A stretch of DNA of 58,422 bases from Candidatus Latescibacterota bacterium (lineage in GTDB: Bacteria; Latescibacterota; UBA2968; SICM01), in assembly GCA_009694805.1 (NCBI GenBank), contig SICM01000007.1, positions 1-58,422 on the forward strand. Direction: 5' to 3'. Below are positions 40,738 to 48,670 of the stretch, in pieces. Made by a program: the position numbers and the translations under genes. Every line of letters begins with the position of its first letter. Position 1 is the stretch's first letter. Under the pieces are notes generated by a model. It was not told the DNA's origin and did not search any database. It was given only the letters and a program-made list of their open reading frames with translations.

Positions 40738-40843
40738 GCCCTCACCCTGGGAGTTCCAAGTTCCAAGTGCCAAGTAACTATACAAATTTGACGTGGCACG
40801 TGACACGTGGATACGTGGCACTTTTCGGGTAGGTGAGGGCTGC
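40738..40843. repeat. Composite inverted and tandem repeat in a leader
   Basis: GCCCTCACC and GGTGAGGGC close a block of about 100 bases. Inside are GTTCCAAGTTCCAAGTGCCA tandem units and the palindromic run GTGGCACGTGACACGTGG with ATACGTGGCAC. The block looks inserted between the 22-codon ORF and the terminator. Confidence 0.65.
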
Positions 40844-40851
40844 CTGTTCCT

Positions 40852-40920
40852 TCAGCTCCTCTCATGAGGCGGATACAGCATGCCGTCTTTCCTGGACTGC
40901 GCGCCGTTGGTTACCATCAT
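40852..40920 (-). CDS. 22-residue leader peptide upstream of the sigma-like gene
   Basis: ATG at 40920 opens MMVTNGAQSRKDGMLYPPHE and stops at 40852. AAAGGAGGCGG stands four bases upstream, among the strongest ribosome-binding sites in the window. A promoter (40979-41007) lies about 60 bases before it, and a terminator follows before the sigma-like gene. The start region resembles that of the 10-codon ORF at 40063-40095. No family recognised. Confidence 0.5.
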   Translation of the reverse strand: MMVTNGAQSRKDGMLYPPHERS

Positions 40921-40978
40921 GACCGCCTCCTTTCAGATTTTGTGCGTTTTCAATCTGTTGGGGTTAATTCTATGCTCT

Positions 40979-41007
40979 AAAATACGAAAACAGACAGATG
41001 CCGTCAA
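40979..41007 (-). promoter_or_regulatory. Promoter of the sigma-like gene leader
   Basis: Minus-strand TTGACG and TATTTT with a 17-base spacer. Transcription would begin about 40972 and read the 22-codon ORF. Confidence 0.75.
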
Positions 41008-41110
41008 GTCCAAAGAATGGATCCTCTATTCACCCCTACACCGTTTGGGATGCACTTTTGGGCCCTGTTCAGAAATTTTTTTGATGCCTCTCTTCAGGGC
41101 GTCCGTCGGC

Positions 41111-41857
41111 TCACGGATGGGCGGCCTGATACCCGGCGATCTTAGCGGCCACCTGGGCGACGGGCGCGGTCCAGACCTCGCCGGACCTCCGGTGAAGGTA
41201 GTCCAGAAGCAGGTTGAATTCATAGTGACCCACGGTGAGGCGGGACCCGTCGATGTCGTGGAACACCAGGATCACCCATTGTCCCTGGGCGGCCAGGGCT
41301 TCGACCAGCCCGATCATCTCAAACCCGCTCATGCGGTCCGTGGCCAGGCCGTGGGTACACGCCAGATCCACTCTCCCCGGGTGGTTGGCGATCCCGTATT
41401 CCCCTCCACCCCGGCCGCTCAGAAAATGTTTCGCGATCACCGGCACATAGCTCTGGCGGGACACTCCCCGTCCGACGAAGGTCTCGTAACAGGTGTAGGC
41501 ATACGTCCACTGGCTTTGATGGGGCGCGATCTGGACGAGCCGCTCCTGGGCGGCCAGGATGTCGGTCTCGATCTCCGGAAGGGTGACGTCGTCCAGGCCC
41601 CCCCGGCGTCCGATCAGGTTGTTCGAGCAGAGGTGAGAGAGGGAGTGGTTGCCGATCTCGTGCCCGGCGAGGGCGACCTCCTTCCACGGCAGCAGGTCCT
41701 TCTCCCAGGTCTCCTTCTTCATGCTGAGGTAGAAGCTCCCTTTGATCCCCCTTTTGTCCATGGCGGGGATGGCCTTCTGGAGCTGACTCGGCCTGCCGTC
41801 GTCGAAGGTGAGCGATACCGCGCCCATGTGGGGCGCCCAGAACGATTTGAGGTCCAT
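41111..41857 (-). CDS. Polysaccharide deacetylase (NodB fold)
   Basis: Metal-dependent carbohydrate esterase of 248 residues. VSLTFDDGRPSQL gives the catalytic base and the first metal Asp. HEIGNHSLSHL gives the two metal His of the HxxxH pattern. No signal peptide is seen, so it is cytosolic as read. ATG at 41857 follows the solute-binding-like gene by 15 bases with GATGGGAT upstream. Last gene of the PhyH, Gfo/Idh, solute-binding-like operon. It may deacetylate an N-acetyl sugar intermediate. Confidence 0.92.
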   Translation of the reverse strand: MDLKSFWAPHMGAVSLTFDDGRPSQLQKAIPAMDKRGIKGSFYLSMKKETWEKDLLPWKEVALAGHEIGNHSLSHLCSNNLIGRRGGLDDVTLPEIETDILAAQERLVQIAPHQSQWTYAYTCYETFVGRGVSRQSYVPVIAKHFLSGRGGGEYGIANHPGRVDLACTHGLATDRMSGFEMIGLVEALAAQGQWVILVFHDIDGSRLTVGHYEFNLLLDYLHRRSGEVWTAPVAQVAAKIAGYQAAHP

Positions 41858-41872
41858 ATCCCATCTTCCCTT

Positions 41873-43096
41873 TCAAGTCTTAAGAAGTTCTCCACACCGC
41901 CTCGCAGCCCGCTGCAACTCCCCGGCCACATCCCCGCCCCGGTTCAGCGCGCGGTCCAGGTGTTCGTTCAACACCTCGCTCATGCCGCCGAAGGCCGGGA
42001 CGCGGGGCAGGTGGCGGGCGCGCGCGTGCAGGTCCTCCAGGGTCGCATAACCCGCAACCCCGCGCCCGGCGAACTCCCGCCACGTGCTTCTGCGGACACC
42101 GATCGCGCCCTCTTCGGACGTCAGGAGGTCCATGTCCGGACGGGCGCACCACCTCAGGAACTGGTAGGCATCCTCCCGGCGCTGCGAGCCGGCGGGGATC
42201 GAAAGGCACCAGTAGATGTTCAGGCTGCACCCCTCGCCGCCGTCACCGGAGGGGACGAGCCCGCAGCCGACCCTGCCGCGCACGCGGCTGCCCTCGTGGG
42301 CGTCGGCGAACGCGGCGAACCCCATCCAGTTCACCATCAGGGCGACACTCCCGTCGGCGAACCGCTCGCCCGATTTCACGCTGTCGATCTCCGCACAGTC
42401 GGGCGGCGTGACGCGGTGCGCGCGCATCAGGTCTCTCAGAAAGGTCAGCGCTTCAACCCCAGTCTCCCCCTGAAAAGCAGGAACTCCTTTCGCATCCAGC
42501 ACTTCCCCCCCGCGCGTCCAGAGGTGCAGGAAAAAATCATAGATGATGTTGTGTGCGTCCGGAAACGCAGCCAGGATCGTGCCGTACAGCCCCTCATCGG
42601 GGCGGGTGAAAAACTGCGCCACCTCCAGGAACTCACCCCACGTCTTCGGCGGCTCCAGCGGTCGTCCGAATCGTAAGGAAAACCCCCGACGTTCCTCCGG
42701 GGATTCGAACAGATCCTTTCGATAGATCAGCATCTCCGGCCCGTCGTGGTAGGGCAGTCCGTAAATGCGTCCGGCCTGGTCCCGCTGGAGCGCCAGCACG
42801 CTGTCCGTCCAGCCCCCCTTCCCCCAGTCCTGCGGAGGGTCGTCCGCCAGGGACGCATCGAGCGGCGCAAGGGCCTTCTGCGCGCACAACGTCGGATACC
42901 AGTCGGTGGCCGCCAGCATCAGGTCATAGTCCGGTTTCAGGCAGCCCTTGCGGGCGACCATCCGGTCGTACAGATCCTCCACCTCCAGAAAATCCATCTC
43001 CACGTCCACCCCGCCCGCCTCCGCAAACGCCCGCGCCTGCCGCGCCAGCGCCCGCTCGAACCCGACAAATTTTCGACCGATCAGCCTGAGTGGCAT
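41873..43096 (-). CDS. Family 1 extracellular solute-binding-like protein without signal peptide
   Basis: 407 residues with the fold of sugar ABC-transporter binding proteins. DYDLMLAATDWYPTLCAQKALAPLD, GLPYHDGPEMLIYRKDLFE, PPKTWGEFLEVAQFF and ADGSVALMVNWMGFAAF are typical hinge and binding segments. The start at 43096 (MPLRLIGRKFV) has GGAGGTGGAGG upstream and begins directly at the mature fold. No hydrophobic leader or lipobox exists here or in the upstream frame. Secretion is therefore not expected, and no permease genes accompany it. Either the leader was lost (a tandem repeat lies just upstream) or the protein is a cytosolic sugar-binding adaptor. Confidence 0.82.
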   Translation of the reverse strand: MPLRLIGRKFVGFERALARQARAFAEAGGVDVEMDFLEVEDLYDRMVARKGCLKPDYDLMLAATDWYPTLCAQKALAPLDASLADDPPQDWGKGGWTDSVLALQRDQAGRIYGLPYHDGPEMLIYRKDLFESPEERRGFSLRFGRPLEPPKTWGEFLEVAQFFTRPDEGLYGTILAAFPDAHNIIYDFFLHLWTRGGEVLDAKGVPAFQGETGVEALTFLRDLMRAHRVTPPDCAEIDSVKSGERFADGSVALMVNWMGFAAFADAHEGSRVRGRVGCGLVPSGDGGEGCSLNIYWCLSIPAGSQRREDAYQFLRWCARPDMDLLTSEEGAIGVRRSTWREFAGRGVAGYATLEDLHARARHLPRVPAFGGMSEVLNEHLDRALNRGGDVAGELQRAARRCGELLKT

Positions 43097-43115
43097 GCCG
43101 TTCCTCCACCTCCTG

Positions 43116-43222
43116 CGCGATTCATCGCCGCGCTCCGAAAAACAGACCCCTTCTCCCACGACGATTCATCGTCGTGCTGCACAAAACAGACCCCTTCCCC
43201 CCACGGCGATTCATCCCTGCGC
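43116..43222. repeat. Tandem repeat upstream of the solute-binding-like gene
   Basis: A unit of about 45 bases containing CGATTCATCG and AAACAGACCCCTTC occurs two and a half times between the Gfo/Idh stop and the solute-binding start. Confidence 0.7.
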
Positions 43223-44307
43223 TAGGCCTTCACCGGCACCACGGACCTCGTTCGCATCGATTCATACGCGGCGAACACGAGCCGCAGGGTCTTCAGGTTG
43301 TCGTGCACGTCCGTCTCGGGGCGCTCGATCTCGCCGCTCATGGCCCGCATCAGCGACGCCATCGGCCCGACGAACGCGTCCGGGATCCACGTCTCCCCGA
43401 ACTCGACGTTCACCCATCGCCGGTCGCCCAGGCGGCGGCTGGTGAACCGGAACCCGTCCGGCACACCCTTCGGGTAGTTCATCAGCAGCCCCATCTTGCG
43501 GATCGCCGCCCCCTCCACGCCTTCGACGCGGAACTCGCTCTGCTGCCCTTCCAGGCCGCAGGAGGCGTGATGATTCGTCAGGATCGTCGCCCGCATCTGC
43601 GAATCCCCGTACATCAGGTGCAGGCAGAGCCGCGTCTCCCCGTTCGTCGTGTAACCCGGCAGCGTCGTCCCGTCGCAAAACACGGACGCCGGCTCCAGGC
43701 CGGTCAGAAAACGGATGGCGTCGAGGTAGTGGATCGAGTGATACAACACGTCCACCGTCGACTTCTGCATCAGCCACGGCCACATGTGCCACGGCGTGTC
43801 CACGAACACCAGGAAGGCGATACTGAACAGCTCCCCCAGCAGGCCGCGCGAAATCAGGTCCATGGTCGCCCGAACCCCCGGCTCCCAGCGCATCTGCTGG
43901 TTCACGGCCGCGAGGACGCCGTGGCGGTCGATGGCGGCCACGGTGCGCCGGGCCGTCTCATCGTCCTCGGCCAGGGGCTTCTGGATCAGCATCGGTTTCC
44001 CCGCCGCCGCAACCGTCTCGACGATCTTCAGGTTCTCCGTCGCCGGCACAGCGATGTCCACCACGTCCACGCGCCGGTCTGCCAGAAGCTGGTCCAGGCT
44101 GTCGTACACGCGCGGGATCTCGAACCGGGCCGCCGTGCGCTCCGCGGCCTCCCGGCGCGCGTCGAAGACCCCCATGACGTTGAACCCCGCCTTGCGGTAG
44201 GCCGGGAGATGCGCGTCGTTCACGATCCCGCCCGCGCCGCAGATGCCGATGCCGTAATCTCGTTTCCGCGGCAGGACAGGAAGGTGTTGCAGTTCAATCG
44301 GGCTCAT
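43222..44307 (-). CDS. Gfo/Idh/MocA family oxidoreductase
   Basis: NAD(P)-dependent sugar dehydrogenase or oxidoreductase, 361 residues. The Rossmann start is YGIGICGAGGIVNDAHLPAY, then VDVVDIAVPATENLKIV. The KP motif is MLIQKPLAEDDETA (Gln replaces the usual Glu). The HxxxD-like catalytic helix is HSIHYLDAIRFLTG. ATG has GAGAGGT upstream. It starts nine bases after the PhyH stop, in the same operon. The pairing of PhyH and Gfo/Idh proteins recurs in sugar or polyol catabolism of marine and soil bacteria, but the substrate here is unknown. Confidence 0.93.
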   Translation of the reverse strand: MSPIELQHLPVLPRKRDYGIGICGAGGIVNDAHLPAYRKAGFNVMGVFDARREAAERTAARFEIPRVYDSLDQLLADRRVDVVDIAVPATENLKIVETVAAAGKPMLIQKPLAEDDETARRTVAAIDRHGVLAAVNQQMRWEPGVRATMDLISRGLLGELFSIAFLVFVDTPWHMWPWLMQKSTVDVLYHSIHYLDAIRFLTGLEPASVFCDGTTLPGYTTNGETRLCLHLMYGDSQMRATILTNHHASCGLEGQQSEFRVEGVEGAAIRKMGLLMNYPKGVPDGFRFTSRRLGDRRWVNVEFGETWIPDAFVGPMASLMRAMSGEIERPETDVHDNLKTLRLVFAAYESMRTRSVVPVKA

Positions 44308-44316
44308 GGATACCTC

Positions 44317-45084
44317 TCAATCGACAAGCGCCCACAGGCGCTTTCGTTCGTCGCTCCAGGTTTCCCACTGGCCGGCGAAGACGTGTTTGATGGCTGCGAT
44401 GTCGCGGGCGCGGCCTCCGGAGGGGTAGTAGTTCCAGCCAAAGGCCCGGCGGGGACCGGCGGCGGTCTTGACGCCGGTGGCGTGCCAGCAGCTCGGGGTC
44501 CAGACGAGGGTCCATCGGGGGTCCAGGATCACCTCCACCTCGCGGGGATGCCGCGCGAACAGGTGTTTGGGAGGGGTGTCGTGTTGCCCCGTGGCCAACT
44601 CCACCTGCATCAGCTCCTCACGGACTTCCTCTCTGGGGCGCAGGTGGGTTCCGGGCAGGACACGCAGGGGGGCGTTGGACGGGTCGTGCCGGTCCAGGGC
44701 CGTCCGAAAGGCCACCTGATGGACCTCAGGCCCTCCGTCCGCGTGCCACTCCACCTGCCGCTGGGCCCGCCCGTCCTCCGAGATGACCTTGGAGGCGTCC
44801 CCCATGCCGCACGCGCCCACGTGAACCTTTTCACAATCCAGCAGGCGTCTGGCCGCCTCGACGAACTGCGGCTGTTCCACGAACCTCAGGATCGGCTCCC
44901 CGAGCATCAGGAACTGGCAGGCGAGCCGGTTCATCCCCTTGGGCCAGTCCGTGGTCTCCCACGCCTTTTCGTTGTCCTGCGCGATGCGGTCAATCTGCCG
45001 CATGCCCTCCTCCCCGAAGGGGTTCGGGAGGAAGAAGAATCCGTATTTGCGAAAATGGTTGAGCTGGGTCTCAGAAATTTCCAT
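44317..45084 (-). CDS. Phytanoyl-CoA dioxygenase (PhyH) family protein
   Basis: Non-heme Fe(II)/2-oxoglutarate dioxygenase of 255 residues. The iron-binding triad is HAD in QVEWHADGGPEVHQ and the distal His in TPSCWHATGVKT, with the 2-oxoglutarate Arg in GPRRAFGWNYYP. ATG at 45084 (MEISETQLNHFRKYGF) is the family-typical start. A 33-residue upstream extension would translate repeat sequence. First gene of a four-gene operon with Gfo/Idh, solute-binding-like and deacetylase genes. Such PhyH proteins hydroxylate varied small molecules, not necessarily phytanoyl-CoA. Confidence 0.92.
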   Translation of the reverse strand: MEISETQLNHFRKYGFFFLPNPFGEEGMRQIDRIAQDNEKAWETTDWPKGMNRLACQFLMLGEPILRFVEQPQFVEAARRLLDCEKVHVGACGMGDASKVISEDGRAQRQVEWHADGGPEVHQVAFRTALDRHDPSNAPLRVLPGTHLRPREEVREELMQVELATGQHDTPPKHLFARHPREVEVILDPRWTLVWTPSCWHATGVKTAAGPRRAFGWNYYPSGGRARDIAAIKHVFAGQWETWSDERKRLWALVD

Positions 45085-45138
45085 GATGAAATGATCCTTT
45101 CTAAACGGAGCGGAAGAAAAGCTGGGTGAAGGGGGATT

Positions 45139-45222
45139 CCCACCTTTCTTGCTCGTGCAAGAAAGGTGGGGCCAAAGAAACACGCCCCCTCAAACGCCGC
45201 GAGAGGCTTTAGCGCGGCGTAA
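45139..45222 (+). repeat. Dispersed palindromic repeat, copy 4 (head only)
   Basis: CCCACCTTTCTTGC and GCAAGAAAGGTGGG form the head hairpin, followed by CCAAAGAAACACGCC and CTCAAACGCCGCGAGAGGC and TTTAGCGCGGCGTA. The sequence after this differs from the other copies. The remaining gap to the AAA+ gene (45223-45356) holds no recognisable feature. Confidence 0.85.
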
Positions 45223-45356
45223 ATGCTCCCCCTGTCGGATCAGGGGCAGGATGGCCGCGACAGGGGCGTTGCCTCAAATGGGCCGTTAGCGAGGGGGATT
45301 CCGACGCCGCGCTGCCTTGGCATCGGGTCAGGAAAACTTCTCTGGAACCGATTTCA

Positions 45357-47036
45357 TCACGCGCGAACGGCCGTCTCCCGCAGCCGTCCCCCGATCTCCT
45401 CGTTGGACATCGCCCGGAACCGCTCGGGGAGCAGCCGCCGCGAGGAGCAGTAGTAGACGGCCAGGAGGGTCATATAGGCGATGGTCTGTTCGTCCCGCAT
45501 CGGGATGTAGTCGAGGGCGGCGGTCTGAAGGTCCTCGTCGGTGACCGCTGTGTGCCCATGCTCATCGGCGATCTGGGAGGCCAGCAGGACGATGGCTTCG
45601 AGGTCGGCCCCGGAGGCCCCTTTCGTCCGCTCCGTCACCGGCGAGAGGTCCGTGACCTGGAGGGGGATCTTATTTTTTTCGGCCATCTTTCGGAGGATGG
45701 CCTCCTGCTCCCCGGGCGTCTCCGGCAGGAAGAACGGGATCTTCAGGTCCACCCGGCCGGCCCGGAAGATGTCCGGGTCGACCCGGTCAGGGCGGTTGGA
45801 CATGACGAGGAGGATGATCCGCCCCCGGTGGGAGGTGTCGCTCATGAACTCCTTCAGCCGGGCGTAGATCCGGCTGCTCGTCCCGCTGTCCCCCTCGGAG
45901 CGTCCCCCCGACATCGATCGGTCGATCTCGTCGATCACCAGCACGACCGGGCCGAGGGCCTCGACGACGTCCAGGATTTTCTCCAGGTTGCCCTCGCTGG
46001 CCCCGACCCACCGTTCGTAGATGTTCCGGAACTTCACGCACGCCATCCCGCACTCCCCGGCAAAGGCCGTGGCCGTGAAGGTCTTGGCCGTCCCCATCGG
46101 CCCGATGAAGGCGATGCCCATGGGTACCCTGGCGTACTCCCCCTCCCGGACGTTCTGGACGACCTGCCGGAGGGCCCGTTTCGCCTCCTCCATCCCGGCC
46201 ACGGCGTCCAGCCCGTAGGCCGGCCGGACCAGCTCGACCAGCCCTCCGCACTCCCCCTCGATGATAGCCTTCTTCCGTCCGGCGATGTCCGACAGCAGGA
46301 CCTGCCTTCCGTTTCCCTTCGCCTCCCGGAAGAGGTGGAGGAGATGCAGCCGCATCAGCCCCGCCGTGGCCTCGGCGAGCTGCCCCGGGGTCCCGTCGGC
46401 GAGGGTCACGTCCGGGAATGTCTTCAGGAGGTGTTCGATGAAGGCGAGCCGTTCCCCCCGGTCCGGCAAAGGCACCCGGATCCCCCGGACCTGCGGGGAG
46501 CGGTGAATCCCGTCTGCGACGTCGGAGACGTGCTGGGCCACGAGGAAGATGATCGTGTCCGACTGGAGGATCTGGGGATCGAGCGCCCAGCGCTGGAGGG
46601 TGGTGCAGGTCATCCGGTCGGATGAACCCAGAAAGGCGGGAGAGAGGCTGGCCGGGGCGATGCGATCCACGTAGTCGATGAGGATCGCGGCGTTTGGACT
46701 CCCGGCCCGGATGAAGCGTTCGAGGAGCAGGAGGACCTCTTCGGGTTCCCGTGGGAGCGCCCCCTTTCGGGTCCGGCCGACCCCGGCCAGAAACCGCCGC
46801 TCCGAGGCCGGATCCAGGAATGTCAACCCCTCGCTGATGTTGTAGAAGACGACCGTCTCCTTGATGCCCAGCAGCGCCCGGCAGAGGAACTCCCGGAGGG
46901 TCAGGGCCTCCCCTTTGTACAGGGCGAGGTCAAACACATTGGAGTGGAGGAGGAAGAGGCCGGCGGCCCCGGAGAGGTAGGCATCCGATGCCTCCCGCGT
47001 CCAGGCGGGCAGGGCCTCTCGATCGATGGTCTTCAC
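45357..47036 (-). CDS. Two-module AAA+ ATPase (FtsH/Vps4-like clade)
   Basis: 559 residues. Residues about 15-260 look like a degenerate AAA module: no Walker A, but [14 protein letters not shown] resembles Walker B and [13 protein letters not shown] resembles sensor 1. Residues about 270-500 are an intact AAA module: Walker [15 protein letters not shown], Walker [13 protein letters not shown], sensor 1 [12 protein letters not shown], arginine-finger region [14 protein letters not shown] and sensor 2 [16 protein letters not shown]. No peptidase or membrane domain. GTG at 47036 follows the previous stop by six bases. It ends the PspA operon, so remodelling of the PspA polymer or of the coiled-coil partner is a reasonable inference. 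Confidence 0.92.
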   Translation of the reverse strand: MKTIDREALPAWTREASDAYLSGAAGLFLLHSNVFDLALYKGEALTLREFLCRALLGIKETVVFYNISEGLTFLDPASERRFLAGVGRTRKGALPREPEEVLLLLERFIRAGSPNAAILIDYVDRIAPASLSPAFLGSSDRMTCTTLQRWALDPQILQSDTIIFLVAQHVSDVADGIHRSPQVRGIRVPLPDRGERLAFIEHLLKTFPDVTLADGTPGQLAEATAGLMRLHLLHLFREAKGNGRQVLLSDIAGRKKAIIEGECGGLVELVRPAYGLDAVAGMEEAKRALRQVVQNVREGEYARVPMGIAFIGPMGTAKTFTATAFAGECGMACVKFRNIYERWVGASEGNLEKILDVVEALGPVVLVIDEIDRSMSGGRSEGDSGTSSRIYARLKEFMSDTSHRGRIILLVMSNRPDRVDPDIFRAGRVDLKIPFFLPETPGEQEAILRKMAEKNKIPLQVTDLSPVTERTKGASGADLEAIVLLASQIADEHGHTAVTDEDLQTAALDYIPMRDEQTIAYMTLLAVYYCSSRRLLPERFRAMSNEEIGGRLRETAVRA

Positions 47037-47042
47037 AATAGG

Positions 47043-47864
47043 TCACCCCAGCGACGCAGAGTTGCTCAACTCCCCCAGGACCTTCCGCACCGACGTCATG
47101 TCCACGCTGATCTTTTTGATCGCCTCTTCTGTCTCGCCCACGTTCGTGATCAGCCTGTCGATCTCCGAGGAGATCAGCCCCGCCTCCTCCTCCGCGGTGA
47201 ACCCGAGCGTCAGGATCTGGTCGTTGAGCAGGCGGAAGGCGTCGGCGATCGCCTTCTGCTGGGAGGTCACCACCTCCACATAGTCCCGAATCTGATTCAA
47301 TCGTTCCAGTCGCTTCTCCAGGATTTCGACGTTCTGCTGTTTCAACGCCTGGGCCTTGGGCGATACGTTCGGAAGCTCTCTTTTCAGACGCCGGATGTCC
47401 TCTTCAATGGCCCGGACGTCCGTCTCTCCGAGGTAGCGCACGCACTCCGCCCGGATCAGTCCCATCCGGAGGTAGGCCTCCGTCAGTTGATCCAGACGCC
47501 CCAGGGCCTCCAGGACCAGGTCTGCCGCCTCTCCGTGTCGTCCGGAGTGGTCCACGATCCCCTGTTTGAGCCGCTTCAGTTCTTCGTAGGTCTCTCGATC
47601 CCTGTTGCTCAGCCCCTGGATCACCTGCGCCTTGGCGTGCGCCTGAGCCTCTTTCTTCCGGATCGCCTCCAGGAGGTTGACCTTGCGCTGAAACCATTTC
47701 GCCCCGGGGACGGTCAGCAGGTATATCCCTTCGAGGGCTCCGACCACCGGGAGGACGAGCGGAAGCAGGTCCCAGTTGAGGAGGCCCAGGAGGCTCATCC
47801 CGCCCAGAAAGACCAGGTTGTACCCGTTGCGAAATGCCGCGCGCAGGTAGTTCGACTCGGCCAT
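47043..47864 (-). CDS. Membrane-anchored coiled-coil protein
   Basis: 273 residues of no family that I can name. Residues about 14-50 form two closely spaced hydrophobic segments (NLVFLGGMSLLGLLNW and LLPLVLPVVGALEGIYLLTV). From residue 60 to the end the protein is highly charged and helical (KKEAQAHAKAQVIQGL, RDRETYEELKRLKQGI, IEEDIRRLKRELPN, VEILEKRLERLNQI), predicting a long cytosolic coiled coil. ATG has GGGGAATAG upstream. It lies four bases after the ABC ATPase gene and six before the AAA+ gene. It could anchor the AAA+ ATPase or the PspA assembly to the inner membrane. Confidence 0.85.
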   Translation of the reverse strand: MAESNYLRAAFRNGYNLVFLGGMSLLGLLNWDLLPLVLPVVGALEGIYLLTVPGAKWFQRKVNLLEAIRKKEAQAHAKAQVIQGLSNRDRETYEELKRLKQGIVDHSGRHGEAADLVLEALGRLDQLTEAYLRMGLIRAECVRYLGETDVRAIEEDIRRLKRELPNVSPKAQALKQQNVEILEKRLERLNQIRDYVEVVTSQQKAIADAFRLLNDQILTLGFTAEEEAGLISSEIDRLITNVGETEEAIKKISVDMTSVRKVLGELSNSASLG

Positions 47865-47868
47865 GCGT

Positions 47869-48663
47869 CTATTCCCCGATGCGGTTGAACAGATACGCCT
47901 CCAGCTCCATGAACTTCTCAGTGTGGCGAATCTTAGAGTCTCTGGGCCGTGGGAACGGGACCCGGGTCTCTTCCAGAACCCTCGTGGGTCGCGGGCTCAT
48001 GACGAGGATCCGGTCGGCCAGGAGGAGGGCCTCTCCGATGTCGTGGGTGACGAACAGGATGGTGCTGGCGTGCCTCTCCCAGATGTCCAGGAGAAGCCGC
48101 TGCATGCCGAGCCGCGTCTGCGCATCGAGGGCCCCGAACGGCTCGTCCATCAGGATCATCCTCGGGCTGGTCGCCAGGGTTCTCGCAATTGCCACCCGTT
48201 GTTTCTGCCCCCCCGACAGCTTCGCCGGGTAGGCCTTTTCGAACCCCTCCAGCCCCACCTCCTTGATCAGCCGCCGGGCGATCTGCTCCCGTTCTTCCCT
48301 GGGCGCACCCTGGATCTTCAGGCCGTAGGCGACGTTCTCCAGCACCGTCATCCAGTCGAACGAGGTGTAGGCCTGAAACACCATCCCGCGCTCTCGCCCC
48401 GTCCCGGTGACCGGGACTCCGTCCAGGGTGATGATCCCCTGGTCCGGGGGGATCAGCCCGGCCACCATCCTCAGGACCGTCGATTTCCCGCACCCCGACG
48501 GCCCGAGCAGGACGAAGAACTCCCCGGCGTCCTGGCTCGTCCCCGGTTTGAAGACATCCTCCACCGTGAAGTTGAGGTCCCGGACGACCTCGATCGTCTC
48601 TCCCCCGGGCGTGCGGAACGATTTGTGGACCCCGGCAACCTGGAGCTTTAATTTTGTGGACAC
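47869..48663 (-). CDS. NitT/TauT-type ABC transporter ATP-binding protein
   Basis: 264 residues. Walker A is LLGPSGCGKSTVLR, the signature is LSGGQKQRVAIARTL, Walker B is MILMDEPFGALD and the H-loop is FVTHDIGEALLLADR. Length and motifs fit the SsuB/TauB/NrtD group that serves nitrate, taurine or sulfonate-type importers. The start is GTG at 48663, seven bases after the permease stop. With the permease and the OmpA-fused binding protein it makes a complete transporter, although the genes are split by one unrelated gene. Ligand unknown. Confidence 0.95.
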   Translation of the reverse strand: MSTKLKLQVAGVHKSFRTPGGETIEVVRDLNFTVEDVFKPGTSQDAGEFFVLLGPSGCGKSTVLRMVAGLIPPDQGIITLDGVPVTGTGRERGMVFQAYTSFDWMTVLENVAYGLKIQGAPREEREQIARRLIKEVGLEGFEKAYPAKLSGGQKQRVAIARTLATSPRMILMDEPFGALDAQTRLGMQRLLLDIWERHASTILFVTHDIGEALLLADRILVMSPRPTRVLEETRVPFPRPRDSKIRHTEKFMELEAYLFNRIGE

Positions 48664-48670
48664 CGCGAAA

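Noticed and set aside
43116-43222. CRISPR array
   Set aside because: Only two and a half imperfect units of about 45 bases without distinct spacers, and no cas genes nearby.
45357-47036. CoxD-type maturation ATPase
   Set aside because: The motifs are those of the FtsH/Vps4 clade with an extra degenerate module, and the gene is seven genes away from coxG. CoxD is MoxR-like.
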